From: Mobilicoccus caccae
GTDB taxonomy: Bacteria; Actinomycetota; Actinomycetes; Actinomycetales; Dermatophilaceae
Assembly (NCBI RefSeq): GCF_030161635.1
Contig: NZ_BSUO01000001.1
Coordinates: 1,841,199 to 1,905,198, forward strand
Direction of reading: 5' to 3'
Length of the DNA stretch: 64,000 nucleotides
In this document: positions 20,701 through 28,955 of the stretch, piece after piece
Layout of the letters: every line of letters begins with the position of its first letter
Position numbering within the stretch: position 1 is the first letter of the stretch
Made by a program: the position numbers and the translations under genes
Notes under the pieces: generated by a model
Database searches by the model: none
What the model saw: only the letters and a program-made list of their open reading frames with translations
Told to the model about the DNA's origin: nothing

Positions 20701-21475
20701 TCGAGGACGGTCAGACGTCGCGCCGCGTCGAGGACGTCGACGGTGACGGCGCCCTGCGGCGTGGCGTGCCGGACCGCGCCGGTGAGCACGCACGGCACCC
20801 CGACGTCGCGGGCCAGCTCCCACAGGCGCCGCGCCTGGGATGCGCTGCGGACCTGTCCGGGTGGGGCGTCGTGGCAGGTCAGCTCGACGACGAGGGCGTC
20901 CCCGAGCAGCGCCTTCCACTCCCGCAGCAGGGATTCGGCTACTCGGGGCCGCTCGCCGATCGCGCGCCCGACGTCGGAGTCGGGTCCGACGAGGACGGTG
21001 ACCGGCGAGAGACCACCGGGCGTCCGCGGGTGCGCCGCCTCGGCCAGGAGCTCCCGGGAGGTCCGCGGACGACCGCGTTCACCGCGCAGGTGGGTGGCGG
21101 TGACCAGGCGGCAGAGCGCCCCCACCCGGCCCCGGCGGCGACTCCCCCACCCTGGCCACGGGCGAGGACGACCACGCGCGGCGCCCGGTCGTCGACGAGT
21201 TCGCCACCCCGGGCGGGGGTGCGCGGCGGGGTGGCGGACGGCCCCACGGCCGGATCGGCGGCGAGATCGACCCCGATGACGGGATCGATCCCCGCCTCGG
21301 CCGCGGCGCGGACGAAACGGACGGCGCCGTACAACCCGTCACGGTCGGTGAGGCCGAGGATGCCCTGACCTGCCGCGGCGGCGGCCTCGACGAGCAGGGC
21401 CGGGGAGGACGCGCCGTACCGCATCGAATAGCTCGACGCGACGTGCAGGTGCGCGAACGGATCGGGCACGCTCAC
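17728..21475 (-). CDS. dnaE2: Error-prone DNA polymerase DnaE2, two apparent frameshifts
   Basis: This C-family polymerase alpha subunit has an N-terminal PHP domain (AHLHVASSYSMRYGAS) and the palm motif LPDIDVDVE. It has the DnaE2-type stretches VVVFHEQVLRI and FGFCKAHAAAFALPTYQSA, a C-terminal OB region, and the typical tail GRKLWHSSPGS. Two one-base deletions break it: in the five-G run at 21119-21123 and near 18013-18026. Restoring one G at each gives about 1249 residues. The GTG start 21475 overlaps the stop of the HEPN gene by GTGA. DnaE2 performs SOS-induced mutagenic synthesis, normally with ImuA/ImuB partners, which are not seen here. Confidence 0.9.
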
Positions 21476-21888
21476 CCCCGCCCCGCCACGGCGAGTCCGG
21501 GGTCGACGGCGCCCGAGTCCAGGGGCAGCCCGAGTGCGGCGAGCACCAGGCCGTGAAAGGTCTCGGCGTCGCGCAGGAGGTCGTCGGCCTCGCGGGGACT
21601 CGCGTACTGGCCGCTCTCGAGCGCGCCGCGGCGGGCGCCGCAGAGTGCGAAGTAGTCGGCCCACTCGGTGAACTCGGGTGCGAGCAGGACGAGCACGGCC
21701 CAGGTGTCCCGCATGGGCGCACCACGTCGGGAGCGGCGCGGGGTGCGGGCGGCCACCACCGCGGCCGCCGAGCGCAGCGTCGCCAGATGCGCCTGGATGT
21801 AGCGGTCGTTCGTCGTCTCGCTCCGGTGCGCGGCCACGAGGGTCGCGCGGGCTCGGTCGAGCAGGTCGAAGGTCGTCGTCGCGGGCAT
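21472..21888 (-). CDS. SAV_6107-type HEPN domain protein
   Basis: This 138-residue, alpha-helical protein is of the kind found beside dnaE2 in actinobacteria and named after Streptomyces SAV_6107. It starts LLDRARATLVAAHRSETTND and has a helical core (DTWAVLVLLAPEFTEWADYF) like HEPN domains. Classic HEPN RNases carry an R-X4-6-H motif, which is not obvious here, so catalysis is doubtful. The ATG 21888 has AGAGAGG upstream. GTGA overlap with dnaE2 suggests tight stoichiometric coupling, possibly as an ImuA-like accessory. Confidence 0.78.
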   Translation of the reverse strand: MPATTTFDLLDRARATLVAAHRSETTNDRYIQAHLATLRSAAAVVAARTPRRSRRGAPMRDTWAVLVLLAPEFTEWADYFALCGARRGALESGQYASPREADDLLRDAETFHGLVLAALGLPLDSGAVDPGLAVAGRG

Positions 21889-21913
21889 GTCGGCCTCTCT
21901 TCGTGGTCGCTGT

Positions 21914-22213
21914 TCAGTCGCCGACGCGCAGGAGACGCCACTGCCGACCCCGGGAGAGGTCGTAGATGCCGGCCCCCGCCGCACGGGCGCCTCTGGCGAC
22001 CGCGCTGACGCGCCATACGTGTTCGTCGAGAAGGTCGGGTTCGAGGGCCCACGCCCCGCCGTCGGGGGCGAGGGCACGGCGCCACCACGGCAGGCGGATG
22101 ACCCACCGGTCGAGGACCGCCTCGATGTCGTAGACGCGGCCGTGCCAGAGGAAGCGGTGGGGCGATTCCTCCTGATCGGTCTGCACCTGGACCGGTTCGT
22201 CGTACCTGCGCAC
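21914..22213 (-). CDS. DUF6504 family protein
   Basis: This 99-residue protein opens VRRYDEPVQVQ and then HRFLWHGRVYDIEAVLDRWV, the conserved DUF6504 pattern seen beside Y-family polymerases. The C-terminal YDLSRGRQWRLLRV completes it. Function is unknown. I place the start at GTG 22213 because GAGGAGG lies just upstream. The longer reading from 22303 is rejected because it would translate through the LexA box. It is the first gene of the SOS operon. Confidence 0.78.
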   Translation of the reverse strand: MRRYDEPVQVQTDQEESPHRFLWHGRVYDIEAVLDRWVIRLPWWRRALAPDGGAWALEPDLLDEHVWRVSAVARGARAAGAGIYDLSRGRQWRLLRVGD

Positions 22214-22282
22214 GCCGCCCTCCTCACCCACCCGACATCGCGTCGGACACACGTCTCGGCCCGTTCGAGCCAGGGTTTCGAG

Positions 22283-22298
22283 TCGAACTTTTGTTCGA
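22283..22298 (-). promoter_or_regulatory. Perfect LexA (SOS) box
   Basis: The sequence TCGAACTTTTGTTCGA is a perfect palindromic match to the actinobacterial LexA box TCGAAC-N4-GTTCGA. It lies 70 bp upstream of the DUF6504 start and just downstream of a -10-like TACGCT, where bound LexA would block transcription start. It should govern DUF6504-HEPN-dnaE2 and probably the methyltransferase and dinB. Confidence 0.92.
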
Positions 22299-22305
22299 TG
22301 CAAAA

Positions 22306-22328
22306 AGCGTACACCTCACCACCGACAA
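22306..22328 (-). promoter_or_regulatory. RecA-NDp (PafBC-type) promoter upstream of the LexA box
   Basis: On the minus strand TTGTCGGTG (22328-22320), an 8-nt spacer and TACGCT (22311-22306) match the mycobacterial RecA-NDp motif TTGTCRGTG-N8-TAnnnT. The predicted start lands on the LexA box. This gives the mutagenesis operon both LexA and PafBC-like control, as known for mycobacterial recA. Confidence 0.75.
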
Positions 22329-22478
22329 CCTGTCAACGACGACAAATGCGCAGCTCAGAACAGGTGCACGCGACATTCGTACACATCAGGGCCGCGTTCG
22401 AATCTTCGTCGGATGTGTTCGACTCCTCCCCACCTGCCGTAGGCTCGTCGCCAGTCCACGATCCGGGAGACCCACGTG

Positions 22479-23609
22479 ATGTCCGCGAGCACGACCACCG
22501 ACGAGCACGACCCTCAGGCGGAGTTGGACCTCGGGCCGTTCCGCGCCCTGATCACGGGCGAACTCGACGCCGAGATCGAGCGTCAGCGCCGCGTCCTCGC
22601 TCCGCTCGGGGCCGACGTCGTGCCGCTGGTCGACGCGATCGCCGACCTGCTCGCCGGGGGCAAACGCCTCCGGGCGGCGTTCTGCGACTGGGGGTACCGC
22701 GCCTTCGGCGGAACCCACACCGGCGGGATCCGCACGGTCGCCGCCGCGATGGAGATGTTCCAGGCCGCCGCGCTCCTGCACGACGACGTCATGGACGACT
22801 CCCGCCGTCGCCGCGGGCGGCCCACCGCACACGTGGTCTTCGCCGAGGAGCACGCGAGGAGGCAGTGGTCGGGACCTTCGGAGCGCTACGGCCTGGCGGG
22901 CGCGATCCTCGCCGGCAATCTCTGCCTGAGCTGGTGTGACGAGATGTTCGCGCGCGCCGATCTGCCCGCCGAAGAACTCGCCCGCGCCCGTGTGGTCTTC
23001 GACGAGATGCGCAGCCACCTCATGGCCGGGCAGTTCCTCGACATGCACGTCGCCGTCACGGGGTGGGACGACCTGGACGAGGCGGCGCGCATCTCACGCA
23101 GCCGCGAGGTCGTCCGCTACAAGAGCGCCCAGTACAGCGTGGCCCACCCCCTGCTCATCGGGGCGCAGGCCGCCGGTATCGGTACGGACGACGCCGCACA
23201 CCTGCGCGACTACGGTCTCGCGCTCGGTGAGGCGTTCCAGTTCCGCGACGACCTGCTCGGGGTGTTCGGCGACCCCGAGGTCACCGGCAAACCGGCGGGT
23301 GACGACCTGCGCGAGGGCAAGCGGACGGTGCTGCTGGCCCTCGCGTGGGGCGGCGCCCACGCCGACGACGGATCGGCCGGTGCACGACTCCTGCGCGAAC
23401 GCATCGGCGACCCCACGCTCGACGGCCCCACGATCGAGGCCCTGCGCGAGACCATCACGGCCTCCGGCGCCGTGGAACGCCTCGAAGCACTCATCGACGA
23501 GGACACCGCCCGAGCCCGCGACGCCCTGTCGGCCACCACCGGCCTCACGACGGAGGGCCGGAGCGCCCTGGATGCCCTCATCGACCGCGCCACCCGCCGC
23601 GACACCTGA
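22479..23609 (+). CDS. Polyprenyl (geranylgeranyl-type) diphosphate synthase
   Basis: This 376-residue trans-isoprenyl diphosphate synthase condenses IPP with allylic diphosphates. The first Asp-rich motif is in LLHDDVMDDSRRRRG, and the second is FQFRDDLLGVFGD, followed by the lysine-bearing DDLREGKRT. The order synthase, Rv2175c-like, pknL matches the idsA2-Rv2175c-pknL region of Mycobacterium tuberculosis, so IdsA-type chain length (C15-C20) is likely. The start is ATG 22479, or the adjacent GTG 22476, after GGGAGA. Confidence 0.9.
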   Translation: MSASTTTDEHDPQAELDLGPFRALITGELDAEIERQRRVLAPLGADVVPLVDAIADLLAGGKRLRAAFCDWGYRAFGGTHTGGIRTVAAAMEMFQAAALLHDDVMDDSRRRRGRPTAHVVFAEEHARRQWSGPSERYGLAGAILAGNLCLSWCDEMFARADLPAEELARARVVFDEMRSHLMAGQFLDMHVAVTGWDDLDEAARISRSREVVRYKSAQYSVAHPLLIGAQAAGIGTDDAAHLRDYGLALGEAFQFRDDLLGVFGDPEVTGKPAGDDLREGKRTVLLALAWGGAHADDGSAGARLLRERIGDPTLDGPTIEALRETITASGAVERLEALIDEDTARARDALSATTGLTTEGRSALDALIDRATRRDT

Positions 23610-23642
23610 GGCGCCTGCTCACGCCGCAGCTGGGCGGGACTC

Positions 23643-24047
23643 TCAGAAGGCGGTCTCCATCGCCCGGCGGCGCACCTCGGCCTTGTTGTGGCCGGTGAGC
23701 AGCGCACCGATCGGGGTGCCGTCACCCGCCAGGCCGTCCTGCGCGGTGAACAGCCAGGTCAGGAGTTCGAGGTCGTCCATGCCTCCGTCGGCCAGGACGG
23801 TCACGGTGCCGTGCAGCGCCGACACCGGCCCCTCGGAGGTGAGGAACGCCGCGGGGATGTAGACGGCGTTGTTGGGCCCGCGCCGCACCCCCACGAGCTC
23901 GCGGTCCTTCAGTTGCCCCCGCACCGTCGACAGGGATCGTCCCTGGAGTTCGGCCGCCTCCGGGACGCTCACCCAGGCGTCGACGAGGGATTCGAGTGCG
24001 GCGCGCCGGTCGTCGCCGTCAGGATCGGAGGAGAGCTGTTCGTTCAC
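23643..24047 (-). CDS. Rv2175c family DNA-binding protein
   Basis: This protein of about 134 residues carries a winged-helix segment WVSVPEAAELQGRSLSTVRG and the family C-terminal half ending EVRRRAMETAF, matching M. tuberculosis Rv2175c. Rv2175c is a DNA-binding protein phosphorylated by the kinase PknL, whose gene is divergent from it here too. I prefer the GTG at 24047, which leaves a 76-bp divergent promoter; ATG 24101 is an alternative. It is convergent with the polyprenyl synthase. Confidence 0.85.
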   Translation of the reverse strand: MNEQLSSDPDGDDRRAALESLVDAWVSVPEAAELQGRSLSTVRGQLKDRELVGVRRGPNNAVYIPAAFLTSEGPVSALHGTVTVLADGGMDDLELLTWLFTAQDGLAGDGTPIGALLTGHNKAEVRRRAMETAF

Positions 24048-24123
24048 GTCGACCAGGGTGCCAGACGCGGCCCTGGCGCGCCGCTTCGCCGGGTGCGTCA
24101 TGCTGCCGCCTAGACTCACCCCC

Positions 24124-26157
24124 GTGGCGACCGTGCAGCAGGACGGACTCGTCGGCCGCATGGTCGACGGGCGCTACACGGTGCTCGCGCACATCGCCGA
24201 CGGCGGCATGGGAAGCGTGTACGCCGCCCTCGACACCCGGCTCGACCGGCAGGTCGCCCTCAAGGTCATGCGGCCCGAACTCGCCCGCGACGCGGACTTC
24301 GTCACCCGGTTCCGTCGCGAGGCCCGGTCGGCGGCCAGGTTGTCCCACCCCCACGTCGTCGCCGTCTTCGACCAGGGTGAGGACGACGGGCTGCTCTTTC
24401 TCGCCATGGAGTTCGTCGACGGGCAGACGCTGCGTGACCTGCTGAACGAGAAAGACGCCCTCACCCCACGTGAGGCGTTCGAGGTGACCGAAGCGGTCCT
24501 CGAGGCGCTGCGCGCCGCGCACCGCAAGGACCTGGTCCACCGCGACGTCAAACCCGAGAACGTCCTGCTGTCGACCGACGACCAGGTCAAGGTCGCCGAC
24601 TTCGGCCTCGCCCGGGCCATGGGCACCTCGACCGCCACCGGACGCACGGGACCGCTGCTCGGCACGGTCGCCTACCTCGCGCCCGAACAGGTCGAGCACG
24701 GCACCGCCGACCACCGCAGCGACCTCTACGGCGTCGGGCTCCTGTTGCACGAGATGCTCACGGGCAGAACGGCCGTCGAGGGCGAGTCACCCATCCACAT
24801 CGCCTGGCAGCACGTCAACGGATCCCTCACACCTCCCTCGGGCCACGTCGAGGACCTGCCCGGCGCCCTCGACGACCTCGTCGCCACCGCCACCCGCCGC
24901 GATCCCGCCGACCGCTACCAGGACGCGGCCGCGTTCCTCGCCGCACTGCGCACCACCCGGCTCGGCCTGTCCGATGAGGACCTCGATCGCCGCCCCCAGA
25001 TCACGGCCCCCACCACGCCCGCCGCCGGGGATGACGACGCCTCCGACACGGCCGAGGGCGACGACAGGGTCGCGGACGACGGCACCGGCGAGGACGCGGA
25101 CACCGCAGGCACCGGCGAGGACGAGGCGGGCGAGACGTCCCCGGCCCGTGCCCCTGGGACCCACGACACCCGCACCCTGCACCGGATGACCCGTGCCCTG
25201 CCCACCCTGGGTGGCGCGACCGCGGTCACCCCACCCGAGGAGCAGGCCGCCGACACCCCGCGTCGGCGCCGTCGTGGACTGCGCGCCGTCCTCATCGGCC
25301 TCCTGCTCACCCTGCTGCTCGCGGGAGGAGGCGCCGCCTACTGGTGGTTCGGACCGCCCGGAGAACGCACCGTGCCCGACGTCGTCGCCACCGAACGCCT
25401 CTCCGCGGAGTCGATGTTGCGCGAGGCCGACCTGCTTCCGGTCACCGAGGAGGAGTTCTCCGAGACCGTCCCCCGCGACACCGTCATCAGCGTCGGCGCC
25501 GAGCCGGGTTCGGTGGTGCGTCGCGGCACCAGCATCCCGCTAGCCGTCAGCAAGGGACCCGAGCGGTACGCCGTGCCCGACGTGGCCGGACGCACGATCG
25601 AGGAGGCCACCGCCCTCATCGCCGAGGGCAAGCTCACGGTCTCCGGCTCCCCGCGCCGCGCCTACGACGAGAAGATCGAATCGGGCCGCGTCATCGGCAC
25701 GACCCCGGCCGCCGGCACATCCTCCCGACCGGGCACCGAGGTCACCCTCGTCGTCAGCCGAGGACGACAGCCGATCCCCATCGACGACATCGCGGGCCAG
25801 CCGCTGGAGAAGGCTCAGGCCCAGTTGGAGAAGGCCGGACTCGCGGTCCAGGTCGCCGACGAGCGCGCCTACAGCACCGGCGTCCCCGAGGGCGCGGTCA
25901 TCTCCACCGACCCCGCCGAGGGGCCCCTCTACAAGGGCGACACCATCACCCTCACCATCAGCCGCGGACCCGAGATGATCGCCGTCCCGAGCGTCAGCGG
26001 CATGAGCGCCCGTGAGGCCCAGGACGCCCTCACCGCAGCGGGATTCAAGGTCGAGGTCAACCGCATCGCCGGCGGGATCTTCGGCACCGCCCACTCCACC
26101 GAACCAGCGCGGGGCACCGCACCCAAGGGCAGCACGATCACCCTCAACGTCGTCTGA
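24124..26157 (+). CDS. pknL: PASTA-domain Ser/Thr protein kinase (PknL-like)
   Basis: This 677-residue membrane kinase has a catalytic domain (residues ~14-280) with glycine loop IADGGMGSVYAAL, VAL-K lysine, HRDVKPENVLL and DFGLARAMG followed by the APE-like YLAPEQVEHG. An acidic linker comes next, then one transmembrane helix after the basic RRRRRGLRAV. Four PASTA repeats complete it, starting near TVPDVVATERL, AVPDVAGRTI, PIDDIAGQPL and AVPSVSGMSA. PASTA repeats sense peptidoglycan or its precursors outside the cell. The GTG 24124 is the start. It probably phosphorylates the divergent Rv2175c-like protein. Confidence 0.93.
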   Translation: MATVQQDGLVGRMVDGRYTVLAHIADGGMGSVYAALDTRLDRQVALKVMRPELARDADFVTRFRREARSAARLSHPHVVAVFDQGEDDGLLFLAMEFVDGQTLRDLLNEKDALTPREAFEVTEAVLEALRAAHRKDLVHRDVKPENVLLSTDDQVKVADFGLARAMGTSTATGRTGPLLGTVAYLAPEQVEHGTADHRSDLYGVGLLLHEMLTGRTAVEGESPIHIAWQHVNGSLTPPSGHVEDLPGALDDLVATATRRDPADRYQDAAAFLAALRTTRLGLSDEDLDRRPQITAPTTPAAGDDDASDTAEGDDRVADDGTGEDADTAGTGEDEAGETSPARAPGTHDTRTLHRMTRALPTLGGATAVTPPEEQAADTPRRRRRGLRAVLIGLLLTLLLAGGGAAYWWFGPPGERTVPDVVATERLSAESMLREADLLPVTEEEFSETVPRDTVISVGAEPGSVVRRGTSIPLAVSKGPERYAVPDVAGRTIEEATALIAEGKLTVSGSPRRAYDEKIESGRVIGTTPAAGTSSRPGTEVTLVVSRGRQPIPIDDIAGQPLEKAQAQLEKAGLAVQVADERAYSTGVPEGAVISTDPAEGPLYKGDTITLTISRGPEMIAVPSVSGMSAREAQDALTAAGFKVEVNRIAGGIFGTAHSTEPARGTAPKGSTITLNVV

Positions 26158-26184
26158 GTCGTCGGAGTCGTCGGAGTCGTCTGA
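26149..26184. repeat. Four tandem 9-bp units across the pknL stop codon
   Basis: GTCGTCTGA, GTCGTCGGA, GTCGTCGGA, GTCGTCTGA follow one another. The first copy contains the last two codons and the stop of pknL; the rest fill the gap to the convergent oxidoreductase gene (stop at 26190). Slippage here would alter the C-terminal tail. Confidence 0.85.
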
Positions 26185-26189
26185 GGAAC

Positions 26190-26786
26190 TCACTCCTGGT
26201 GGGAGTACCGCTCCTCGCGCCACACGTCGCCGGTGAAGTGGTATCCACGCTCCTCCCAGAACCCCCGCTGCGGTGCGGCGAGGTACTCCAGCGCCATGAT
26301 CCACTTGGGGCCCTTCCACCCGTAGAGGTGCGGGAGGACCAGCCGGACCGGCCAGCCGTGCTCGGGCGAGAGCGGCTCACCGTTCAGATGCGTGGCGAAC
26401 AACGCCCGCGGCGACAACAGGTCGTCCACGGTGATGTTCGAGTGGTAGCCGTAGGCCGCCGAGGCGAGCACCCACTGCGCCTCGGTCGCGGGAGGCGCGA
26501 GTTCGACGAGGACCCGGGCCGGGACTCCCGCCCATACCAGGCCGGTGGCGCTGCGCTTGGCGACGCAGTGGTGATCGGCCCGGACCTCGGTCTGCGGGAG
26601 TTTCTGCAGGTCCGGCCACAACAAGCGGGTCATCGACCCGTCGACCGTGGCGCCCTCGATCGTCAACGACCACGACGCGAGATCCAGCCGCGGGACCCGT
26701 CCGTAGTGCATCGGGCGCAGCGGTCCCGGCCGCTGCCCCGGAGGCAGCGGCGAGGGGTCCGCCAACGCGTCGACGTGGTCGTTCAC
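26190..26786 (-). CDS. Sulfite oxidase-like molybdopterin oxidoreductase
   Basis: This 198-residue protein is a single oxidoreductase molybdopterin-binding domain of the sulfite oxidase/MsrP fold. The expected molybdenum Cys lies in DHHCVAKRS, followed by WAGVPARVL and late PVRLVLPHLYGWKGPKW. It has no signal peptide or Tat motif, so it is cytosolic, and lacks a heme or dimer domain; the electron partner is unknown. The GTG 26786 lies 9 nt after the DAHP synthase stop, so the two are cotranscribed. Confidence 0.85.
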   Translation of the reverse strand: MNDHVDALADPSPLPPGQRPGPLRPMHYGRVPRLDLASWSLTIEGATVDGSMTRLLWPDLQKLPQTEVRADHHCVAKRSATGLVWAGVPARVLVELAPPATEAQWVLASAAYGYHSNITVDDLLSPRALFATHLNGEPLSPEHGWPVRLVLPHLYGWKGPKWIMALEYLAAPQRGFWEERGYHFTGDVWREERYSHQE

Positions 26787-26795
26787 GGGTGGGTC

Positions 26796-28187
26796 TTAGA
26801 TCCCCGCGTCGTCTCCGGCGACGCCACCGGTCCGTTCCGCCAGCATCTCGGCCACCACGAAGGCCAGCTCGAGACTCTGCTGGTGGTTGAGGCGCGGGTC
26901 GCACAACGTCTCATACCGTCGCCCGAGGTCGGCGTCCTCGAGATGCATGACGCCGCCGAGGCATTCGGTGACGTCGTTGCCGGTGAGTTCGACGTGGATG
27001 CCGCCCGGGTGCGTGCCGACCTGCGCGTGCGCCTCGAAGAAGCCACGCACCTCCTCGACGATGTCCTCGAAGCGCCGGGTCTTGTACCCGTTCTCGGACT
27101 CGAAGGTGTTGCCATGCATCGGGTCGCACACCCACGTGACCAGGCGACCGGAGTCCTTGACCGCCTGCAGGATCGGCGGCAGAGCCTCGCGGATCTTGCC
27201 CTGGCCCATGCGGGTGATGAAGGTGAGCCGGCCCGGCACGGCGTCGGGGTCGAGCCGCTCGATGAGTTCGAGGGCGTCGGCGCCGGTGGCCGTGGGTCCG
27301 AGCTTGACCCCGATGGGGTTGCTGATGCGCGAGATGTAGTCGAGGTGCGCGCCCTCGCGCTCCCGGGTGCGCTCACCGCACCACAGGAAGTGCCCCGACG
27401 TGCCGTACGGACGCCCGGTGCGCGAGTCGATGCGGGTCAGCGGCTTCTCGTAGTCGAGCAACAGCGCCTCGTGGCTGGCCCACACATCGACGCTGCGCAG
27501 CGCCTCGAAGTCGACCCGGCACGCCTTCATGAAGCGCATCGCCCGATCGATGTCGTTGGCGATCTTCTCGTAGCGCTTGTTGGCCTTGTTGGAGATGAAC
27601 CCGCGGTTCCAGTCGTGCACGTGCCGCAGGTCGGCGAATCCGCCCTGGGTGAAGGCCCGCACGAGATTCAAGGTCGCCGAACTCGCGTGGTAGGCCCGCA
27701 GCAGCCGCTGCGGATCGGGGATGCGGGAGGGCTCGTCGAACGCGAAGTCGTTGACCATGTCGCCCCGGTAGGCCGGGAGCTCGACACCACCGCGGACCTC
27801 GGTGTTCTTGCTGCGCGGCTTGGCGTACTGCCCCGCCATGCGCCCGATCTTGACCACCGGCATGCTCGCGCCGTAGGTGAGGACGGCCGCCATCTGCAGG
27901 ATCGTCTTGACCCGGTCGCGGATGTTGTCCGCCGTGGCCGAGGCGAACGTCTCGGCGCAATCACCGCCCATGAGCACGAACGCCTCACCGCGTGCCGCCT
28001 CACCGAGGCGCTCCAACAGCACGTCGCACTCTCCGGCGAAGACGAGCGGCGGATAGGTCGACAGCGTCTGCTGGGCGGCGTGCAAGGCATCGGCGTCCGG
28101 CCAGATCGGCTGCTGACGAGCGGGGAGGTCGGCCCAGGTGAGGGCGTTGTTCGCAGTCACCCGGCCAGGGTAATGCGATGTGGACAC
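26796..28187 (-). CDS. aroG: Class II 3-deoxy-7-phosphoheptulonate synthase
   Basis: DAHP synthase condenses phosphoenolpyruvate and erythrose 4-phosphate, the first step of aromatic amino acid synthesis. The class II landmarks are GEAFVLMGGDCAETF, LTYGASMPVVKIGRMAGQ with YAKPRS, VDVWASHEALLL and WVCDPMHGNT. It is 463 residues, the usual length. In M. tuberculosis the single AroG is also near pknL. The start is GTG 28187 or GTG 28160; neither has a strong ribosome site. Confidence 0.95.
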   Translation of the reverse strand: MSTSHYPGRVTANNALTWADLPARQQPIWPDADALHAAQQTLSTYPPLVFAGECDVLLERLGEAARGEAFVLMGGDCAETFASATADNIRDRVKTILQMAAVLTYGASMPVVKIGRMAGQYAKPRSKNTEVRGGVELPAYRGDMVNDFAFDEPSRIPDPQRLLRAYHASSATLNLVRAFTQGGFADLRHVHDWNRGFISNKANKRYEKIANDIDRAMRFMKACRVDFEALRSVDVWASHEALLLDYEKPLTRIDSRTGRPYGTSGHFLWCGERTREREGAHLDYISRISNPIGVKLGPTATGADALELIERLDPDAVPGRLTFITRMGQGKIREALPPILQAVKDSGRLVTWVCDPMHGNTFESENGYKTRRFEDIVEEVRGFFEAHAQVGTHPGGIHVELTGNDVTECLGGVMHLEDADLGRRYETLCDPRLNHQQSLELAFVVAEMLAERTGGVAGDDAGI

Positions 28188-28257
28188 CTGCCTCGGGCCG
28201 GGTTCGGATGGCGGGCATACAACAGGGCCGCGGGCCCCTGCGCCTCACCGTCCGGGA

Positions 28258-28955
28258 TCACCCCCGGGGATCAGCGGAGGGGCCCATGTCGGGGGCGGTG
28301 TCGGACGGGTCGACGATGCCCTTGGCGACGGCGTACCGGGCCAGTTGCACCCGGTTGTGCAGGTGCAGCTTGCCGAGGGTGTTCTGCACGTGGTTCTGCA
28401 CCGTGCGGTGGCTGACCACGAGCGTCTCGGCGATCTCGCGATAGCTCATCCCCGTGGCCACCAGGCGCAGGATCTCGGTCTCACGCGGCGTGAGTTCGGG
28501 GTGGGCCTCGTCCTGGGGCGCCTCCCCGCGAGGCGTCGGTACTCCCCCAGGACCAGCCCGGCGAGCCCGGGCGTGAACACCGCCTTGCCCTCGGCCGTGG
28601 AGCGCACCGCCGCGAGGAACTCCTCACGGCCGGCCGACTTGACCAGGTATCCGGTGGCGCCCTCCTTGACCGCCTGCAGCACGTCACCGGCCTCGCCGCT
28701 GGCGGACAGCACGAGGATGTGGACCTGCGCGCCGGCCTCCTGCAGGCGCCGGCACACCTGCACGCCGTGCAGGACCGGGAGGTTGAGGTCGAGGACCAGC
28801 ACGTCGGGGCGCACGGCCAGGGTGCGGTCGAGCGCCGCGCGACCGTCGGCGGCCGTGGCCACGACCTCCATCCCCGCGTCCTGCAGGTCCCGCTCCACCG
28901 CGTCCCGCCACATGGGGTGGTCGTCGGCGACGACGACCCTGATCTGCTCGCTCAT
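28258..28955 (-). CDS. NarL/LuxR-family response regulator (MacR-like), one apparent frameshift
   Basis: The receiver domain starts QIRVVVADDHPMWRDAVERD and has the phosphoacceptor Asp in DVLVLDLNLP and the Lys in GYLVKSAGREEF. After the frame break at 28524-28527 (four G on the coding strand, one more needed), the C-terminal LuxR HTH follows: ELTPRE and ATGMSYREIAETLVVSHRTV. The restored length is 232 residues. The ATG 28955 overlaps the kinase stop by ATGA, so kinase and regulator are coupled. Its targets are unknown; MacRS systems in Streptomyces control membrane-protein genes. Confidence 0.86.

Noticed and set aside
16194..21368. A plus-strand open frame of about 1720 codons
   Set aside because: It is the reverse of dinB, the methyltransferase and dnaE2, all with clear catalytic motifs on the minus strand.
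6408..21475. Programmed ribosomal frameshifting in glpD, dinB or dnaE2
   Set aside because: The sites have no slippery heptamer plus structure in common, and similar indels affect many unrelated genes in the window, which fits sequencing error better.
21914..22303. Longer DUF6504 reading starting at 22303
   Set aside because: It would translate through the LexA box and has no ribosome site; GTG 22213 has GAGGAGG just upstream.
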